Positions 33,801-44,339 of a stretch of 64,000 nt of DNA are shown piece by piece. The notes beneath the pieces were generated by a model, which was not told the DNA's origin, did no database searches, and saw only the letters and a program-made list of their open reading frames with translations. Origin of the DNA: Gibbula magus (taxonomy: Eukaryota; Mollusca; Gastropoda; Trochida; Trochidae); contig OW388304.1 in NCBI GenBank assembly GCA_936450465.1, forward strand, positions 36,671,593 to 36,735,592, in the 5' to 3' direction. A program made the translations under genes and the position numbers. Numbering within the stretch: the stretch's first letter is position 1; each line of letters opens with the position of its first letter.

Positions 33801-36800
33801 TAATGAGTTGCATTAGAGTGTGAGGGTACGCCTGGCGAGTGTCCGCCTGTAGTGGGCGGGTTGTCTTGTGAGTGTTATTTTCGTTAGCTTTCAACTGGAG
33901 GACGACCGTCTCGCTACACGGCCTGCCTCGGGAGTTGTGTTAGCGTGTAGGGTACGCCTTGCGGGCATACGCCTCTGGTGCGGGTTGACTTACGGGTGAG
34001 CTTCACTCGCGCCAGTTTTCAACTTGAGTGTCAGCGTCTCGCTACGCATGTCACCTTGTAAGTTGTGTTAGAAATGAGAGGGTACGCCTTGGGAGCGTCT
34101 GCCTCTGGGGCGGGTTGCCTTGAGAGTGACAGTTACTCTCACTAGCCTTCGTCTTGCGACTTCCTTACCATGAGGGTCAGCGTCTAGTTACGCGTGTTGC
34201 CTCGTGGGTTGATCGTGAGCCGTGTTAGCGTTTGAGGGTTTGCCTTGCGAACCTCCGCTCCTAGGCCTTGTGACCAACTTACCATGAAGGTTAGTGTCTC
34301 GGTTAGTGTGGGAGTGTACGCTATTCCACTTGTGAGGGTCCGTCTCAGGGGCTAGATGGGTTGCAAGGTTGTGTTGCGCCCTCCGTCTCGGATGCTAGCT
34401 TCTCTTCTAGTTGCACTCGTTTGCGGGGCCTCCCGTGCTCCTCTTTGCGGATAGGTCCTCATAGGGTGTTCGGGGCTTATAACCTCGCCTTCGCTGCCTC
34501 TTGCTGTCGTGGACAGATGCGTAAGGTATGCACCGCTCTAAGATCCTTGGTGGCCTCGTGCCTGGTTCGTTCCTCTGTGCAGACTAGCTCTGCAGGAGCC
34601 AGTTCCGATACCCCTCCGGGGGGACCTGCTCCAGAGCAACCCAAGCGGACGTGTACACGAGAACCTGCAGGTCCTCAATCTTCACGCCTGGCTTTATCAA
34701 AAAGGGGTTAAGGCGGAGCGGGTACTCTAAACGGGTGGCCAAGGCCATAGCAACAGCTCAACGGCCGACCACAAGGAAGCTCTATGACTTCCAGTGGCGT
34801 GCCTTCGCCTCGTTCTGCGAGGAGCAGGGCTTTGAAGCGGAGGCGGCCTGACTGCCCCAGATTACCGAGTACTTGGTGTACATGAGGAACGAGAGAGGGC
34901 TCAAAGCCTCCTCGATCAATACCAATCTGGCGGCGATCATGTCGGTAGTTCGCAAACGCTCCCCTGGACTCGACATCTCGGTTCTGAAGGGCCTGGTTAA
35001 GACCTTTCGTCAGGTCGACGGTCGACGCAAGCCTAGACCACCTGAGTGGGATCTGGCGATAGTGCTTGGGCACTTACGTTCAGATTTTTATGAACCTCTG
35101 TCGGATACCACCCTCCTTCGTCTCACTGTCATGACGGCCTTCCTGGTCGCAATGGCCTCAGCTGCGAGGATATCAGAGCTCCACGCTCTTCACGCTGACC
35201 TTTTAAGGTTCGAGCGCCGAGACGGAGGGTCTGCAACGTTGGGCCTGGCCCCAGACTTTGTCTATAAAAACCAGGCCGTGGATGAGAGGGGAAGGACCTT
35301 TCTTATACCGTCATTAGGTCCTGATACCGACTCGTCAGAGGTCACGGACCTTTCCCTTTGCCCTGTCCGCGCGCATGAACGCAGAACGGACAAGGGGCAT
35401 CAGACAAGGTAGGCGTCGTTTTTTTCTGCCTCACTCACCACGGACTGTCAAGGAGCTTGACAGACGGGCTTTGGGGGTGTATCTGCGGTCAGCAGTAATC
35501 AACGCCTACAAGGCGGCTGACCTCCCTCCCCCGTCTTGCGCTAATCCCCACGAGATCAGAGCAGTATCTGCTACGATGGCTTTTCATTGTAACATCGCCG
35601 GGTCAGACATTCTGGCTGGATGTTTTTGGAAGTCGGGGTTGGTCTTTGCTGACCACTACTTACGGGAAGTGTCCATAGAGGATTTGGCAGGTGTGTCAAG
35701 GTTGGGTCCTCAGGTGTTCGCCCAGCAGCGGACCGCGGCACCTCTTTCAGTCGTACGAGGGAACGCACCTTACCCCTAGCGGGGGTGGGCGCATCCACGC
35801 TGTTATGTACTTGTTTTGGTATTCACTTGGTTGTGTACAATAAAACTTGTTGTTATTATACTTGTGGTTGGTTGTTTTTTTGCCTATGAGTGCAGTTGTT
35901 AACCCAACCGGGGTATTTGCATGACAGCAGTACCAGGATTCTTACTCTACCCCCCCTACTTAACAAGTGAGGGGCGGACACATAGAGGTTGAGTGTAGGT
36001 TTGTCCTTTTTAGGACGGCGTCGACCTCTGTACAATCAATTTAAGAATCCGCGTGAGTTCTCTTGGGCCGCACGCAGCATGGATGGTTGTCCACCTTTCA
36101 TGGTTTCACACCATCCAGTGCTCCGGCGTGCCAGCCTTAGGGTAAAGCGACGCGTCTCGGTGGCGCACGTGACTCGGTTCAGCCCACCTCCTTGCTGTGG
36201 TAATCTGGGCAATGTTTGTTTTTCAAACCTGATAAGTATGTAAAAAATTTAACATTTTTGAGTAAATGTCATTTTTTTATACTTACCTGGTTGAAAAACC
36301 AACGCTCGTTAGTTCCCGCCCTTCCTCCCCTCCTGGGTTTGGGTTTTGTGCTCGCTTGTACTAGGGAATGATGACGTCACCGATGTCACGTGGCATGAGC
36401 GCCACCCTTACCGGGTAGCGTCCCTTTTTAATTCTGTGTGATATATGTTGAGGAACGCTTCAGGGGGAAGCGTTGGGCAATGTTGGTTTTTCAACCAGGT
36501 AAGTATAAAACATGACATTTACTCAAAAATGTTAAATTATACATAGACAAGATTTGTAAATTTGTAATTTACATTTTTTAAAGAAGGGGTGACTGTTCGT
36601 TTCACAGTTGTAATTCCAACCGCTAATCGGAAAGTCAGTGGATTTCATGCCAAACACATATGTGCTTCAAATATGACCTTAAACATGAGTATAATTCATG
36701 ATAATTGTAGGAAACGATATTTATGTATCATTTATTTATAAATTAATATCAAAATTCAAATTTACTCACAGAGGTTTTAATCGTAAACACAACAGATAGG

Positions 36801-39800
36801 CCTACATCTGGGGAAAAGTTGACATATGCAAATTAATAGCGTCAACAACGGTGACTCAGCGAGCTGATGAAATTATTATTATTACGACCATATTATTTTT
36901 TAATAATCGATTTATATAACACTATATCGTTTTAAATCTCAATTTATTTAATTTTGACTATTAATTAGGTTTTGTGTTGACAAACATGAACATTTCTATA
37001 CATTTATTCATGTTAAGGTATCTGACATTCGGAATCTGTAGTCTCATTGGGAAACTATGCCCAAGACTTGAAACAATGGCCGATATGGCTTTGTTTGTTG
37101 ACGACAGCTTGGAAATACTGATACATTTGGAAATAAGAATTGACAACAATGTACACATACAAGTTTCTACGTTTGTGGAGGATTTTTTAATTCTAAAACT
37201 CAAAGGTGACATACAGTGATTATTTTACACACACTTAAAAAAGATAATCTTTTGATTTTGTCATTTGTCGACAGCGTAGCAATTTCCCCATTATAAAATT
37301 ATATTTCATAATAAAATTGGAAAGTAACCTACAATATAGCCTTGTATATTCCGAACATAATGATGTAAAATTATCATCCACTTGAACCGAATAAGTAGAA
37401 ATAATGTATCCAACACGCACCTGCGGGCAGTTTTGTGATTGAAAATACATTGGAAATTTGTAATTCTTTATTTTCTAACATTAACAATGCATTTAACAAT
37501 GCTATAGAGATAATATCACAGCACGTGAAAATTCGGAAAATTTGAACGTTTTCATGAATCATCGAACTTCTTTACGTCGTCACGCACTTGTCGTATGTTT
37601 GTCAAAACTCAATGACATGTCAATATATCAAAACCAGTCGGACTTGATATCAAGCCCGCAAAAGAGAGCATCTTCAGCGTGTACCTCCTGGCATGAGGGT
37701 TACAATTGCTGCCATTGTATCGACTGTAATCTATTTTCACGATTTTTCACTATCAGATATTAGTTACACTACTCATGTAAATATCATTCTTGCCCCCAGT
37801 CGATGGCGCGTGGAGTACATGGGGAGGCTGGAGCGGCTCATGTTCTATCACCTGTGGCTCGGCCTACTTCATGCAAACCCGAAGTCGTTCTTGCACTAAT
37901 CCGAGCCCCCAGAACGGTGGGAACACGTGTCCGTCAGGAACCACCCAGAGCAGGGCGACAAGCTGTGGGACCCTACCTGGCTGTGGAGGTGAGTCGATCC
38001 TTTCTGTCACGCTATCATTGGCAAACGAAGGAGCTGATTGTGTGGGGAAAAGGACGATATTCAACAGGAATCAGTTTGAACTAAGTAGTGGATGTTACTG
38101 CCTTGATGCATCTGCTATTGCATGTTCCAAGATATCCTATTGGCCCATATATTCCCCCAGAGGTAACTCAAGTCTTCCCACGTTTCACTTATAATGATAT
38201 CCCCTAGTGACAAGAGCTTTACTTCAGGTTCTCTACCTATTTGTTATCCAATGAAATCACGTCTTGCATTGACTTACATTGACTTATATTGACTTACCTT
38301 GACTTACATTGACATACATTGACTTACATTGACTTACATTGACTTACATTGACTTACATTGACTTACATTGATCATGACTTACATTGACTGAGTAACTTC
38401 CTATGTCGGTATTTCTAATCAGCAGCTTTTGTCTTGGATTTGGTCTACTTTATTTTTCAGCATGTTTATGGTAAATTGTTTTCGCAAATTAAAATCGAAT
38501 TCATCGAGGATCGATATTTAAAAGAGATTATCCAACCTCCAAGAAAATGCATCTTCAAATTTCACTTGTCTGTGTGTGAATTAGCTATAACTTTTATGCA
38601 ACCAATCAGGATTATCTATTTCTAACCAGCCAAGAATGTGATTCATTTTCAACAGAGGTTACTCTGAAGGAAATTGACTTAAGTTACCTCTGGGAGAAGA
38701 GAATAACGCCTTGCATGTCAAACATCACTAACACTTTTGATGTTTTGTGCTTCACTTGGGAAATTTCTCTCAGTTCCAGTAGTGCTGATATCTAGATAAG
38801 TTTTTTGTTGTTTCCTAAATGGTTTTAGTCAAGAATTGACAATTATTCTATTGGCTATACGATGATCCTTGTAATTATGCCACAACAGAGTCGTTTTCAC
38901 TTTTAGCGGCGGCTAGGAACATCCCGTCACCACAGTAACAATGTGACGTCATAAGACAATTCGTTACCTCACACCATTATTTTATAACGTCAAATTATAT
39001 TAGTCACTGCTTACAGTGAAAATATAATTTATTTCACTGTAGCTTGATAAACATGATAAATCCCAGTTTTGCTCGTCATATAAGAACTAGAAAACCATGT
39101 CCAAGTGTCTTCTAATCCAATTAATCTCTTCCAGTTGATGGCGTGTGGGGAGGCTGGGGTGGCTGGTCAGGCACGTGCTCGTGCAGCGCTTCCAGCGTGA
39201 CCCGCACAAGGTACAGGAACTGTGACAACCCTGCCCCCTCGGGGACCGGTGCAGCCTGTCCCGGGAGCAGCAGTGAGACAGCAACTCTCACCTGCTCTGA
39301 ACCATGCCCGCGTAAGTACAAGATCATCAACATAAGTTACACCAGAAAAACATTGATATCTTGAGCTTCAAATATTCAGCTTGTGATGGTTAACATGCAT
39401 TAATGCGACGGAAAAGGTTTACTTCTCAATCCATTACGTTTTTCAGAGGTATTTCAAGAAGGAAACGTTATCGTCCCGATACTAATAATATGGTGTCACC
39501 AGTGTCCATTGTGCATTTGCAACGAATGATTAGACTGTGAAAGAGGATGTTTTAATTATGTACCTCAGGCAATATCCCCTTTAAAGAGGATGTGCCATTC
39601 AAAGAAACCAGTTTTCTCTTGCGATCAATCAATGCCATTTGTACTTTATTAATAATAATAATAATATAGTTTATTACAGTGTCATGTGTTACAATGGTTA
39701 AAAGAACATTTATGATACAGTTTGGTACAAACACCAGGCCTCTTGAGGCCGCAATGACACCTTGGTTAATACATAAAATATATATTCACTTAAAGTATTT

Positions 39801-42800
39801 AAAAGTATATAGATATCAATATTTATTACTTCGCCATAGCTGTTGCATACACATGTATATACAAGGAAAAAGTTAATGAGTCGAAATACGCGTATCAAGT
39901 ATTAACATGATATTTACACAAGTGTCTCCTGAAGTTATATATTATATACAACGTCATAAATAGAGAGGGAGATTATTAAGTTTTTCTTCCGAATTGCAAA
40001 CTCACAAACTGTTTGACTTTCTTCTGACCACAGTATTCGATTACAACCTCGGAAGCTGCACAAGCAATGCACAATGTTCTGGTGCAAATGTAGTGTGTGA
40101 GCAGAGCAAGTGTGTGTGCGACATTATGTATACATACAAGAGTGGGAACTGCATTCAAGGTAGGCCTTACATTTCCGAGCACAAAGTATTTGAAAATTTG
40201 CAAATCAGGAAAACATGCCAAATGGTATTATCATCCAAAACTGGTTCCCACCGTAGATATCGCTTGTGTGGGATCAAGCGATATCTACAAGCGATATCTA
40301 CATTGTAGATATCGCTACAATCAAATCGTCACAATCCTATTACATCACAAGTTAATGACATCACAAAGCGTTGGCATCACTGAGAACACTGCTGACAATG
40401 TTATGTCGTCACAATGGTGATAACGTAACAATGCTTTGATGTCATAATGCTTATGACGTCACAATGCTCTGACCTCACTGAGATCACTGCTGAAGAAGCA
40501 AAATGGCAGTTTTCTGTTTCAGCTATGTCATTCTTCGGCCAATAATTGTTGAAGAATGATTTTGAATGATAAATAAAATCTCACCCTCGTGTCTTCTGAT
40601 ATCAAGCCTCGGATATTTGTAACTTTAATCAACTCGTGTTGATATATTTGATATCAGAGGACACTTGGGTGAGATTCTCTCTTTAACACGTGGAATTGTA
40701 CTTCTAGCATTTGCTTAAAGATTGGGTGTAATGCATGTTTTCAAGAATGACAGATTATTATCCCTATGTACATTATATCTCGGAATCAAATATACACTTG
40801 TAATTGATTATTAACAAAAAATTTATAACCCGGGTTTTAGATATTATGGAGAATATGGACGATTTGAGTTGTTTTGATTAACCGCGCCACGTTAATTAGC
40901 TTGTTTGTTAATTGTCACTGTAATTACATCAGATCATTGTGTATTTGGAATTGACTAACTCACATGATTACACAATAATCATGCAATTATCATTCGCGAA
41001 ATTACCAGGTTAGATATCTAAGAATTCGATATATCGAAGATTTGATTTGTTTTGATGCTTATTAGTATGGTAATTCGATAGTTACAAAGGTGCTGAACAC
41101 GTTGTAATATCATGTACGGGGATATACAATACAAGTACCAGGAATGACAAAAAATCCGGCAGATACGCTTCAGTGATTTTAGAAATGTGTTTTTTAAGAA
41201 ACATTTGAGAAATTTAAAGTGAAGTAATTGTCAAAGTGAAATCCTCTTTAATGAATCCGGAGAGATACTATAGAGCATTCCACCCTACCTTCAAGATCTG
41301 GACGACTACAAAGGACGCTTCTAATGCTATTGACACAGGGCCATGCCCTTCTAAGATTAGTTAAATGGTGACTGCAGAGAAAACATGTCAAAGCTTTTGC
41401 GACAGGGACTTGTTCTTCAATGAATTATTCTTAAGAACTGGAGACCTGACACATTTTGTATCAATTTTATAGAAATAACTATTGTCTACAATTGATTATT
41501 TCTCGTCATTTATGTCTGCCTATAATGCATCAAGAGAATTCCCATAGGAACACGAGGCAACCCGTATTTGACATAAATCCCATGAGCTTGAACACAGTCT
41601 TTTGCCTTCTTTCACTGTTTCCCATCAATATTCTCCATTGTGGTTATTGTACTACTTATTATTCGCGATCAGTCACTATAACGCACCATCTTTTTCTAAT
41701 TTGTATAGGTTTTGAAAAGCATTTTCTTCAATAATATTAACAAACACGCATCAATGAAGCTACAATGAATATATTTCTTAACTTGTGCACTTCTATTAAA
41801 GAATCCAAGTTTAAAGTTCAAATTAATTAATGCAACGTTTCTTAATTTAAAATAAGCTTTTTGCATACTCATGAACGTGTTAGGAAAATGTAAACATTAG
41901 ACAAATCCAATACAGAAACTGATAATACTTATCCAGTTGAATTTACATATGAAACATATAAGATGTACATATTCATATTAGAATTACCGTATGAAACTGA
42001 GCCTTTTGAATTGAATCCATCATTAATTTGATATTTTATGAACATATTTAAATTACGTAACTTACTCATTGGATAATCGTAAGGGTTGACGATTTGTTAC
42101 GTTTGGATTTACGGATATCCATTAACAACTGTTGAAATGTTTTATATATAAAATTGTGGGTAACAATGGATCAAGTATCATTAATTTAATTTCTCAATAG
42201 CAAGTCAAACTCATCGTAAACATAGACCAGGTTGGATTTTGAGATTTACAAAATTAATGGATTTAAGAAGGATTAAGTGATGGTTTAGAGTTTATGAGCT
42301 CATTAGAGGTGAACATATGACAAACTATTGAATACAGATGACCCTAAGTATCCTAACCTGTATGTCCAATGTTGTGAATTTAGGAGCCACTACTTTTAGT
42401 TAATTACTAACGCAAAATATTCAGTTTGTCAAACATCATATCAGTACGTTCTTCAGGTTTCGCTGTACGGATAGTCACGTTTACACCCACTGAATGAAAA
42501 TTTATCCCTATTTCGTCTGGACAACCTGCATGTAATGACAATGGTTGCTCTTCTAATGCATCGATACAGAACTTAAGGGTGTACACAGGGTATGATAAGT
42601 CCCGGACTGTCAAAACTATCGCCAAAACGTGTGATATACAATGTACGACATGAACAGACAGGTAGTCTCACCTCAACTCGTACATGTACAGTATAATATA
42701 ATGATAATCCATGATACCAATGATATTGTAAGGTTGTGGACCCTGATAGGAAGGAAAAACCCTCGGATGCGAAGCTCACGAACGACAGATCTTACTGGTT

Positions 42801-43355
42801 ACGGGTTCGAGACGCGCTTTCGTCAAAACATTTACGGTTCATATTGTACTATATATTTGAGAACTTTTCAAAATCAGTCTAAGATCAGTTTTTCCAGATC
42901 TATGTTTCACATCATCCTCTTGGAAACATATCAGGGTTTACAATCATTGTAATTCATCCTTACAGGATTTACTATTTCCTCTGTAAACCCTCCTAACGGG
43001 AGTACCGGATGATCCATAAATGTAGCCATTGCTAATGTCTGGAAGGAACGATTATACGGAGGTAGGCAATAATACAATATGTTGTTCCACAGGGTGTTCT
43101 TCGTACGGCTCGCTCTTCACCAGCTTCCTGCATAAGGCGACGGCAGGGTATAACGATAGGATCATCAACAGCGTCAACACCCTGCAAGACTGCAGGCAGC
43201 ATTGCTACAGTGAAACAGGCTTCGTTTGTGTTACAGCGGACTGGAGCTTCAACAGTAACACTTGTTATCTTAGCTCGTACACATGGTTCGGAATCCCGGC
43301 CTCTGATAGAGCTGATGATACGACTTACTACCTGCTTGTTCGAAACTGCGCTTAG
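27523..43355 (+). CDS. Secreted PAN-TSP1(x4)-EB/EGF-PAN protein, complete seven-exon gene
   Basis: Exons 27523-27847, 28713-28904, 29234-29422, 37800-37988, 39135-39311, 40034-40159 and 43093-43355 join in frame through GT-AG introns, all phase 1, giving 486 residues. Domains in order: signal peptide, PAN-like module, four TSP1 repeats, a 42-residue Cys-rich EB/EGF-like module and a C-terminal PAN/apple-like module ending at TAG. There is no transmembrane segment or GPI signal, so it is predicted to be secreted. TSP1 repeats usually bind matrix or cell-surface partners; the exact role is unknown. Intron 3 holds a 6.3-kb DIRS-type element. The ATG at 27478 is in frame but lies at the predicted transcription start. 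ATTAAA at 43449 is a possible polyadenylation signal. Confidence 0.85.
28713..28904 (+). CDS. PAN-TSP1 gene exon 2: TSP1 repeat 1
   Basis: A 192-bp phase 1-1 exon. It encodes WTSW (C-mannosylation-type WxxW), CTATCG (O-fucosylation-type CxxTC) and VKTRTRSC, with six cysteines in the group 1 TSP1 pattern. It is nearly identical to the exon at 53374-53565. Confidence 0.9.
29234..29422 (+). CDS. PAN-TSP1 gene exon 3: TSP1 repeat 2
   Basis: A 189-bp phase 1-1 exon with [28 protein letters not shown] and a C-rich end CGTLPGC. It contains tandem WxxW motifs and a CSxTC fucosylation-type site. It is nearly identical to the exon at 37800, although a DIRS element now separates them. Confidence 0.9.
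30250..30380 (+). repeat. Left inverted terminal repeat of DIRS-like element 1
   Basis: Matches the reverse complement of 36363-36494 with few differences; includes ATTAAAAAGGGACGCTACCC and GGTGACGTCATCATTCCC. It contains a TGACGTCA site. Confidence 0.9.
30840..34340 (+). repeat. TG-rich tandem repeats inside DIRS-like element 1
   Basis: Three successive repeat fields are visible. About 30900-31550 has a unit of about 180 bp (two 90-bp halves, GTACATTCGCTAAGC and GTACATTCGCCAAGC). About 31790-32190 has a unit of about 120 bp (CCGCTTGGCGGGTTATGC). About 32390-34200 has a unit of 110-180 bp (GAGGGTCAGCGTCTCGCTAC, GTGAGGGTACGCCTTGCGAG). There is no open frame longer than about 80 codons and no reverse transcriptase motif in any frame. 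Confidence 0.85.
34651..35779 (+). pseudogene. Tyrosine recombinase of DIRS-like element 1, lightly damaged
   Basis: The translation follows DIRS-type recombinases. An N-terminal helix-rich part has [20 protein letters not shown] and [18 protein letters not shown] core-binding segment has [16 protein letters not shown]. The catalytic domain has [11 protein letters not shown] (Arg), NPHEIRA (His-x-x-Arg), GCFWKSG (Trp) and DHYLRE (Tyr). All catalytic motifs are present. The frame is broken by a stop at 34849 and a shift near 35378, where the second half continues as [15 protein letters not shown]. It probably acted in integrating circular cDNA. The copy is unlikely to be active as it stands. 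Confidence 0.85.
36206..36310 (+). repeat. Internal complementary region of DIRS-like element 1
   Basis: The first half (TTTTTCAAACCTGATAAGTA) is the complement of the left outer end near 30230-30260. The second half (AACATTTTTGAGTAAATGTC and ACCTGGTTGAAAAACCAAC) is the complement of the right outer end at 36475-36536. The two join head to head, as in a circle junction. Confidence 0.85.
36363..36494 (-). repeat. Right inverted terminal repeat of DIRS-like element 1
   Basis: Reverse complement of 30250-30380; shares CTTACCGGGTAGCGTCCC and CGCTTCAGGGGGAAGCG, with only scattered substitutions. Confidence 0.9.
36539..37799. other. Remainder of intron 3, no gene seen
   Basis: AT-rich intron sequence. 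The short frame at 36974-37219 has no signal peptide, domain or splice partner that I can recognise. The acceptor for TSP1 repeat 3 is TTGCCCCCAG ending at 37799. Confidence 0.5.
37800..37988 (+). CDS. PAN-TSP1 gene exon 4: TSP1 repeat 3
   Basis: A 189-bp phase 1-1 exon encoding [20 protein letters not shown] and the same [10 protein letters not shown] block as exon 3, from which it differs at only a handful of residues. It carries WxxW and CSxTC modification-type motifs. Confidence 0.9.
38147..38703. mobile_element. Possible TIR-bounded element holding a 10-bp satellite
   Basis: CCCAGAGGTAACTCAAGTC at about 38155 is mirrored by GACTTAAGTTACCTCTGGG near 38676-38694. The inverted stretch is about 25-30 bp. 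The interior includes the tandem 10-mer array at 38266-38392. Confidence 0.45.
38266..38392 (+). repeat. Tandem GACTTACATT 10-mer array
   Basis: About 12 copies of GACTTACATT with single-base variants (GACTTATATT, GACTTACCTT, GACATACATT). Minisatellite inside intron 4. Confidence 0.95.
38829..39080 (+). mobile_element. MITE family C, copy 1 (CRE-like site)
   Basis: Shares, in inverted orientation, its sequence with 46569-46850. Landmarks are GTCAAGAATTGAC, the CCGTCACCACAGTAACA block, a GTGACGTCATAAGAC site, and GATAAATCCCAGT near its right end. Non-coding. Confidence 0.65.
39135..39311 (+). CDS. PAN-TSP1 gene exon 5: TSP1 repeat 4 (divergent)
   Basis: A 177-bp phase 1-1 exon with [25 protein letters not shown] and LTCSEPC. 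It keeps the Trp ladder and the RTRYR strand but replaces the CxxTC site by CSCSAS, so the O-fucosylation-type motif is lost. It is the shortest repeat of the gene. Confidence 0.87.
39655..39980 (-). mobile_element. Probable LINE 3' tail
   Basis: Starts with an AATAATAAT run followed by TTTATTACAG and a GGCCTCTTGAGGCC block like those at the ends of non-LTR elements in this window (compare 23860-23910). No protein is encoded. Assignment is tentative. Confidence 0.35.
40034..40159 (+). CDS. PAN-TSP1 gene exon 6: small EB/EGF-like Cys-rich module
   Basis: A 126-bp phase 1-1 exon. It encodes [27 protein letters not shown] and SGNCIQ; six cysteines with the spacing of EB or EGF-like modules. Acceptor ACCACAG, donor GTAGGC. 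The frame fits the neighbours exactly. Confidence 0.82.
40253..40330. repeat. Cluster of GATATCGCTT / AAGCGATATC inverted repeats
   Basis: GTAGATATCGCTTGTG, TCAAGCGATATCTAC, AAGCGATATCTACATTG and TGTAGATATCGCTAC follow each other within 80 bp and can form alternative hairpins. It lies at the edge of the MITE at 40340-40682 and may be its terminus. Confidence 0.7.
40340..40682 (-). mobile_element. Foldback MITE with CRE-like sites, copy 2 (inverted)
   Basis: Inverted relative of 12001-12290. It has the AAATCTCACCCTCGTGTCTT arm near 40577, its partner GGACACTTGGGTGAGATTCT near 40660, and the neighbouring series of TGACGTCA-like words between 40370 and 40480. Confidence 0.7.
40690..43092. other. 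Intron 6, no gene or clear repeat seen
   Basis: AT-rich intron of about 2.4 kb beyond the MITE. Short frames on both strands (for example 42407-42625 on the minus strand) show no recognisable domain. Confidence 0.5.
43093..43355 (+). CDS. PAN-TSP1 gene exon 7: C-terminal PAN/apple-like domain
   Basis: The exon starts after TTCCACAG in phase 1 and ends at TAG 43353-43355. It encodes about 87 residues: [37 protein letters not shown] and YYLLVRNCA. The CxxxC...FxC...CYL pattern is that of PAN/apple folds, which bind proteins or carbohydrates in known members. Confidence 0.87.
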
Positions 43356-43452
43356 AAAGAGCGTATTGACCACATCTAGTGAGGGAGGGGGTTCACCAAG
43401 GGGTCTATGACACCTATATGAAAGGTAGAGAGCATATAGTGTTGAGGTATTA

Positions 43453-43535
43453 AATTCGAACCCCCTCCCCTCTCCTCTCTTCCCCCCCTCTCCTCTCCTC
43501 CCCCCCCCCTCTCCTCTCCCCCCCTCCCTCTCCAA
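43453..43535. repeat. Long homopyrimidine tract
   Basis: About 80 bp of almost pure C and T (CCCCTCCCCTCTCCTCTCTT and similar) 100 bp after the stop codon of the PAN-TSP1 gene. It follows an ATTAAA at 43449 and could form triplex DNA; the antisense Gly/Glu/Arg frame is an artefact. Confidence 0.9.
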
Positions 43536-43854
43536 CTCAATGCTTAGCCTAACCTAGACATATTCAAAATTTCCAAATTTCCAAATTAGCCTCCAAAACC
43601 TTTTGGTTTAAACATATTTTATTTCATGAAGAAAAATGGATTGGCGAACAAGCCACTCGGGCTTATATAAACGCCGCTCCAGTACACAATTACAAAGACT
43701 GGTACAAATGAAATGAAACTAGTAATGAAAACAAAGAAATATCTGCATAAGATATCCAAACAATGATTACATAAAGAAAGTCGTCATATTGTGGTATTGT
43801 TGGGTATGCCTAATAATAATGGATTTAGCTGCAGTTAAAGAATATTAAAGATTT

Positions 43855-44305
43855 TTTAGAAACCGCTTGCTGTTGCTGATAAATTGATGTAATGAGTTCA
43901 AGATTTTACTATTAGTGGACTCATTTAAGAAACTGTTACCATATAAAACTGTCCTTATGTCATAGCCTTGACTATAAAAATACATATTTGGTCTTAAATG
44001 ATGACAGTTTTGACAAGTAAACAGAAAATGAATTACATCTTCGTTTAAGAGGCCACAAGAGCACATGGGTGTTTCGGATATGTGTCTGTTATACCTATCC
44101 GCGTTCAGATCACTACAACCGAGCCGGAGGCGACAATGAATAATTTGACAGAATCTATTACCAATTTCAAATCAAAGTAATTTTGTGCGTCTGTAGGATT
44201 TATCATCGATTTGAATTGATTTAAAGACGTTGCTTCGGTAATGTCCAGGGGCAAAGAATTCCATGAAGTAATAGCACTTGGTAAAAACCTTTTCGGCCAT
44301 GGCAT
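43855..44305 (-). pseudogene. Non-LTR retrotransposon C-terminal fragment
   Basis: The minus strand reads FLPSAITSWNSLPLDITEAT and NQFKSMI at 44305-44200. Then come a frameshift or stop and PMCSCGLLNEDVIHFLFTCQNC up to 43845. This is the end of a LINE reverse transcriptase polyprotein with its Cys/His motif. At least one stop breaks it. Confidence 0.75.
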
Positions 44306-44339
44306 TCAAATTATCTAATTTCAGAAACCATTCGGATCT

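Larger units (their letters stand above)
30226..36538 (+). mobile_element. DIRS-like tyrosine-recombinase element 1 (RT-less), in intron 3
   Basis: Inverted terminal repeats of about 130 bp lie at 30250-30380 and 36363-36494 (CAACGCTTCCCCCTGAAGCG and its complement). A tyrosine recombinase gene sits next to the right end (34651-35779). Between them and the right repeat, 36206-36310 is complementary to both outer ends. This is the internal complementary region known from DIRS retroelements. The 3.5 kb upstream of the recombinase is non-coding TG-rich tandem repeats where gag and reverse transcriptase would be expected. The outer ends extend past the repeats by matching the internal region, so boundaries are good to a few bases. 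Confidence 0.8.

Noticed and set aside
30226..36538. Crypton-type DNA transposon as the identity of element 1
   Set aside because: Cryptons have a tyrosine recombinase but no long inverted repeats or internal complementary region; the structure fits DIRS much better.
42407..42625. Minus-strand exon (72 codons, [19 protein letters not shown])
   Set aside because: Composition looks somewhat protein-like, but there is no recognised domain and no clear splice partners on that strand.
43029..43092. Start of a separate gene at ATG 43029
   Set aside because: The frame is open upstream of 43093, but a good acceptor (TTCCACAG) and the phase 1 match to exon 6 show this is the last exon of the PAN-TSP1 gene.
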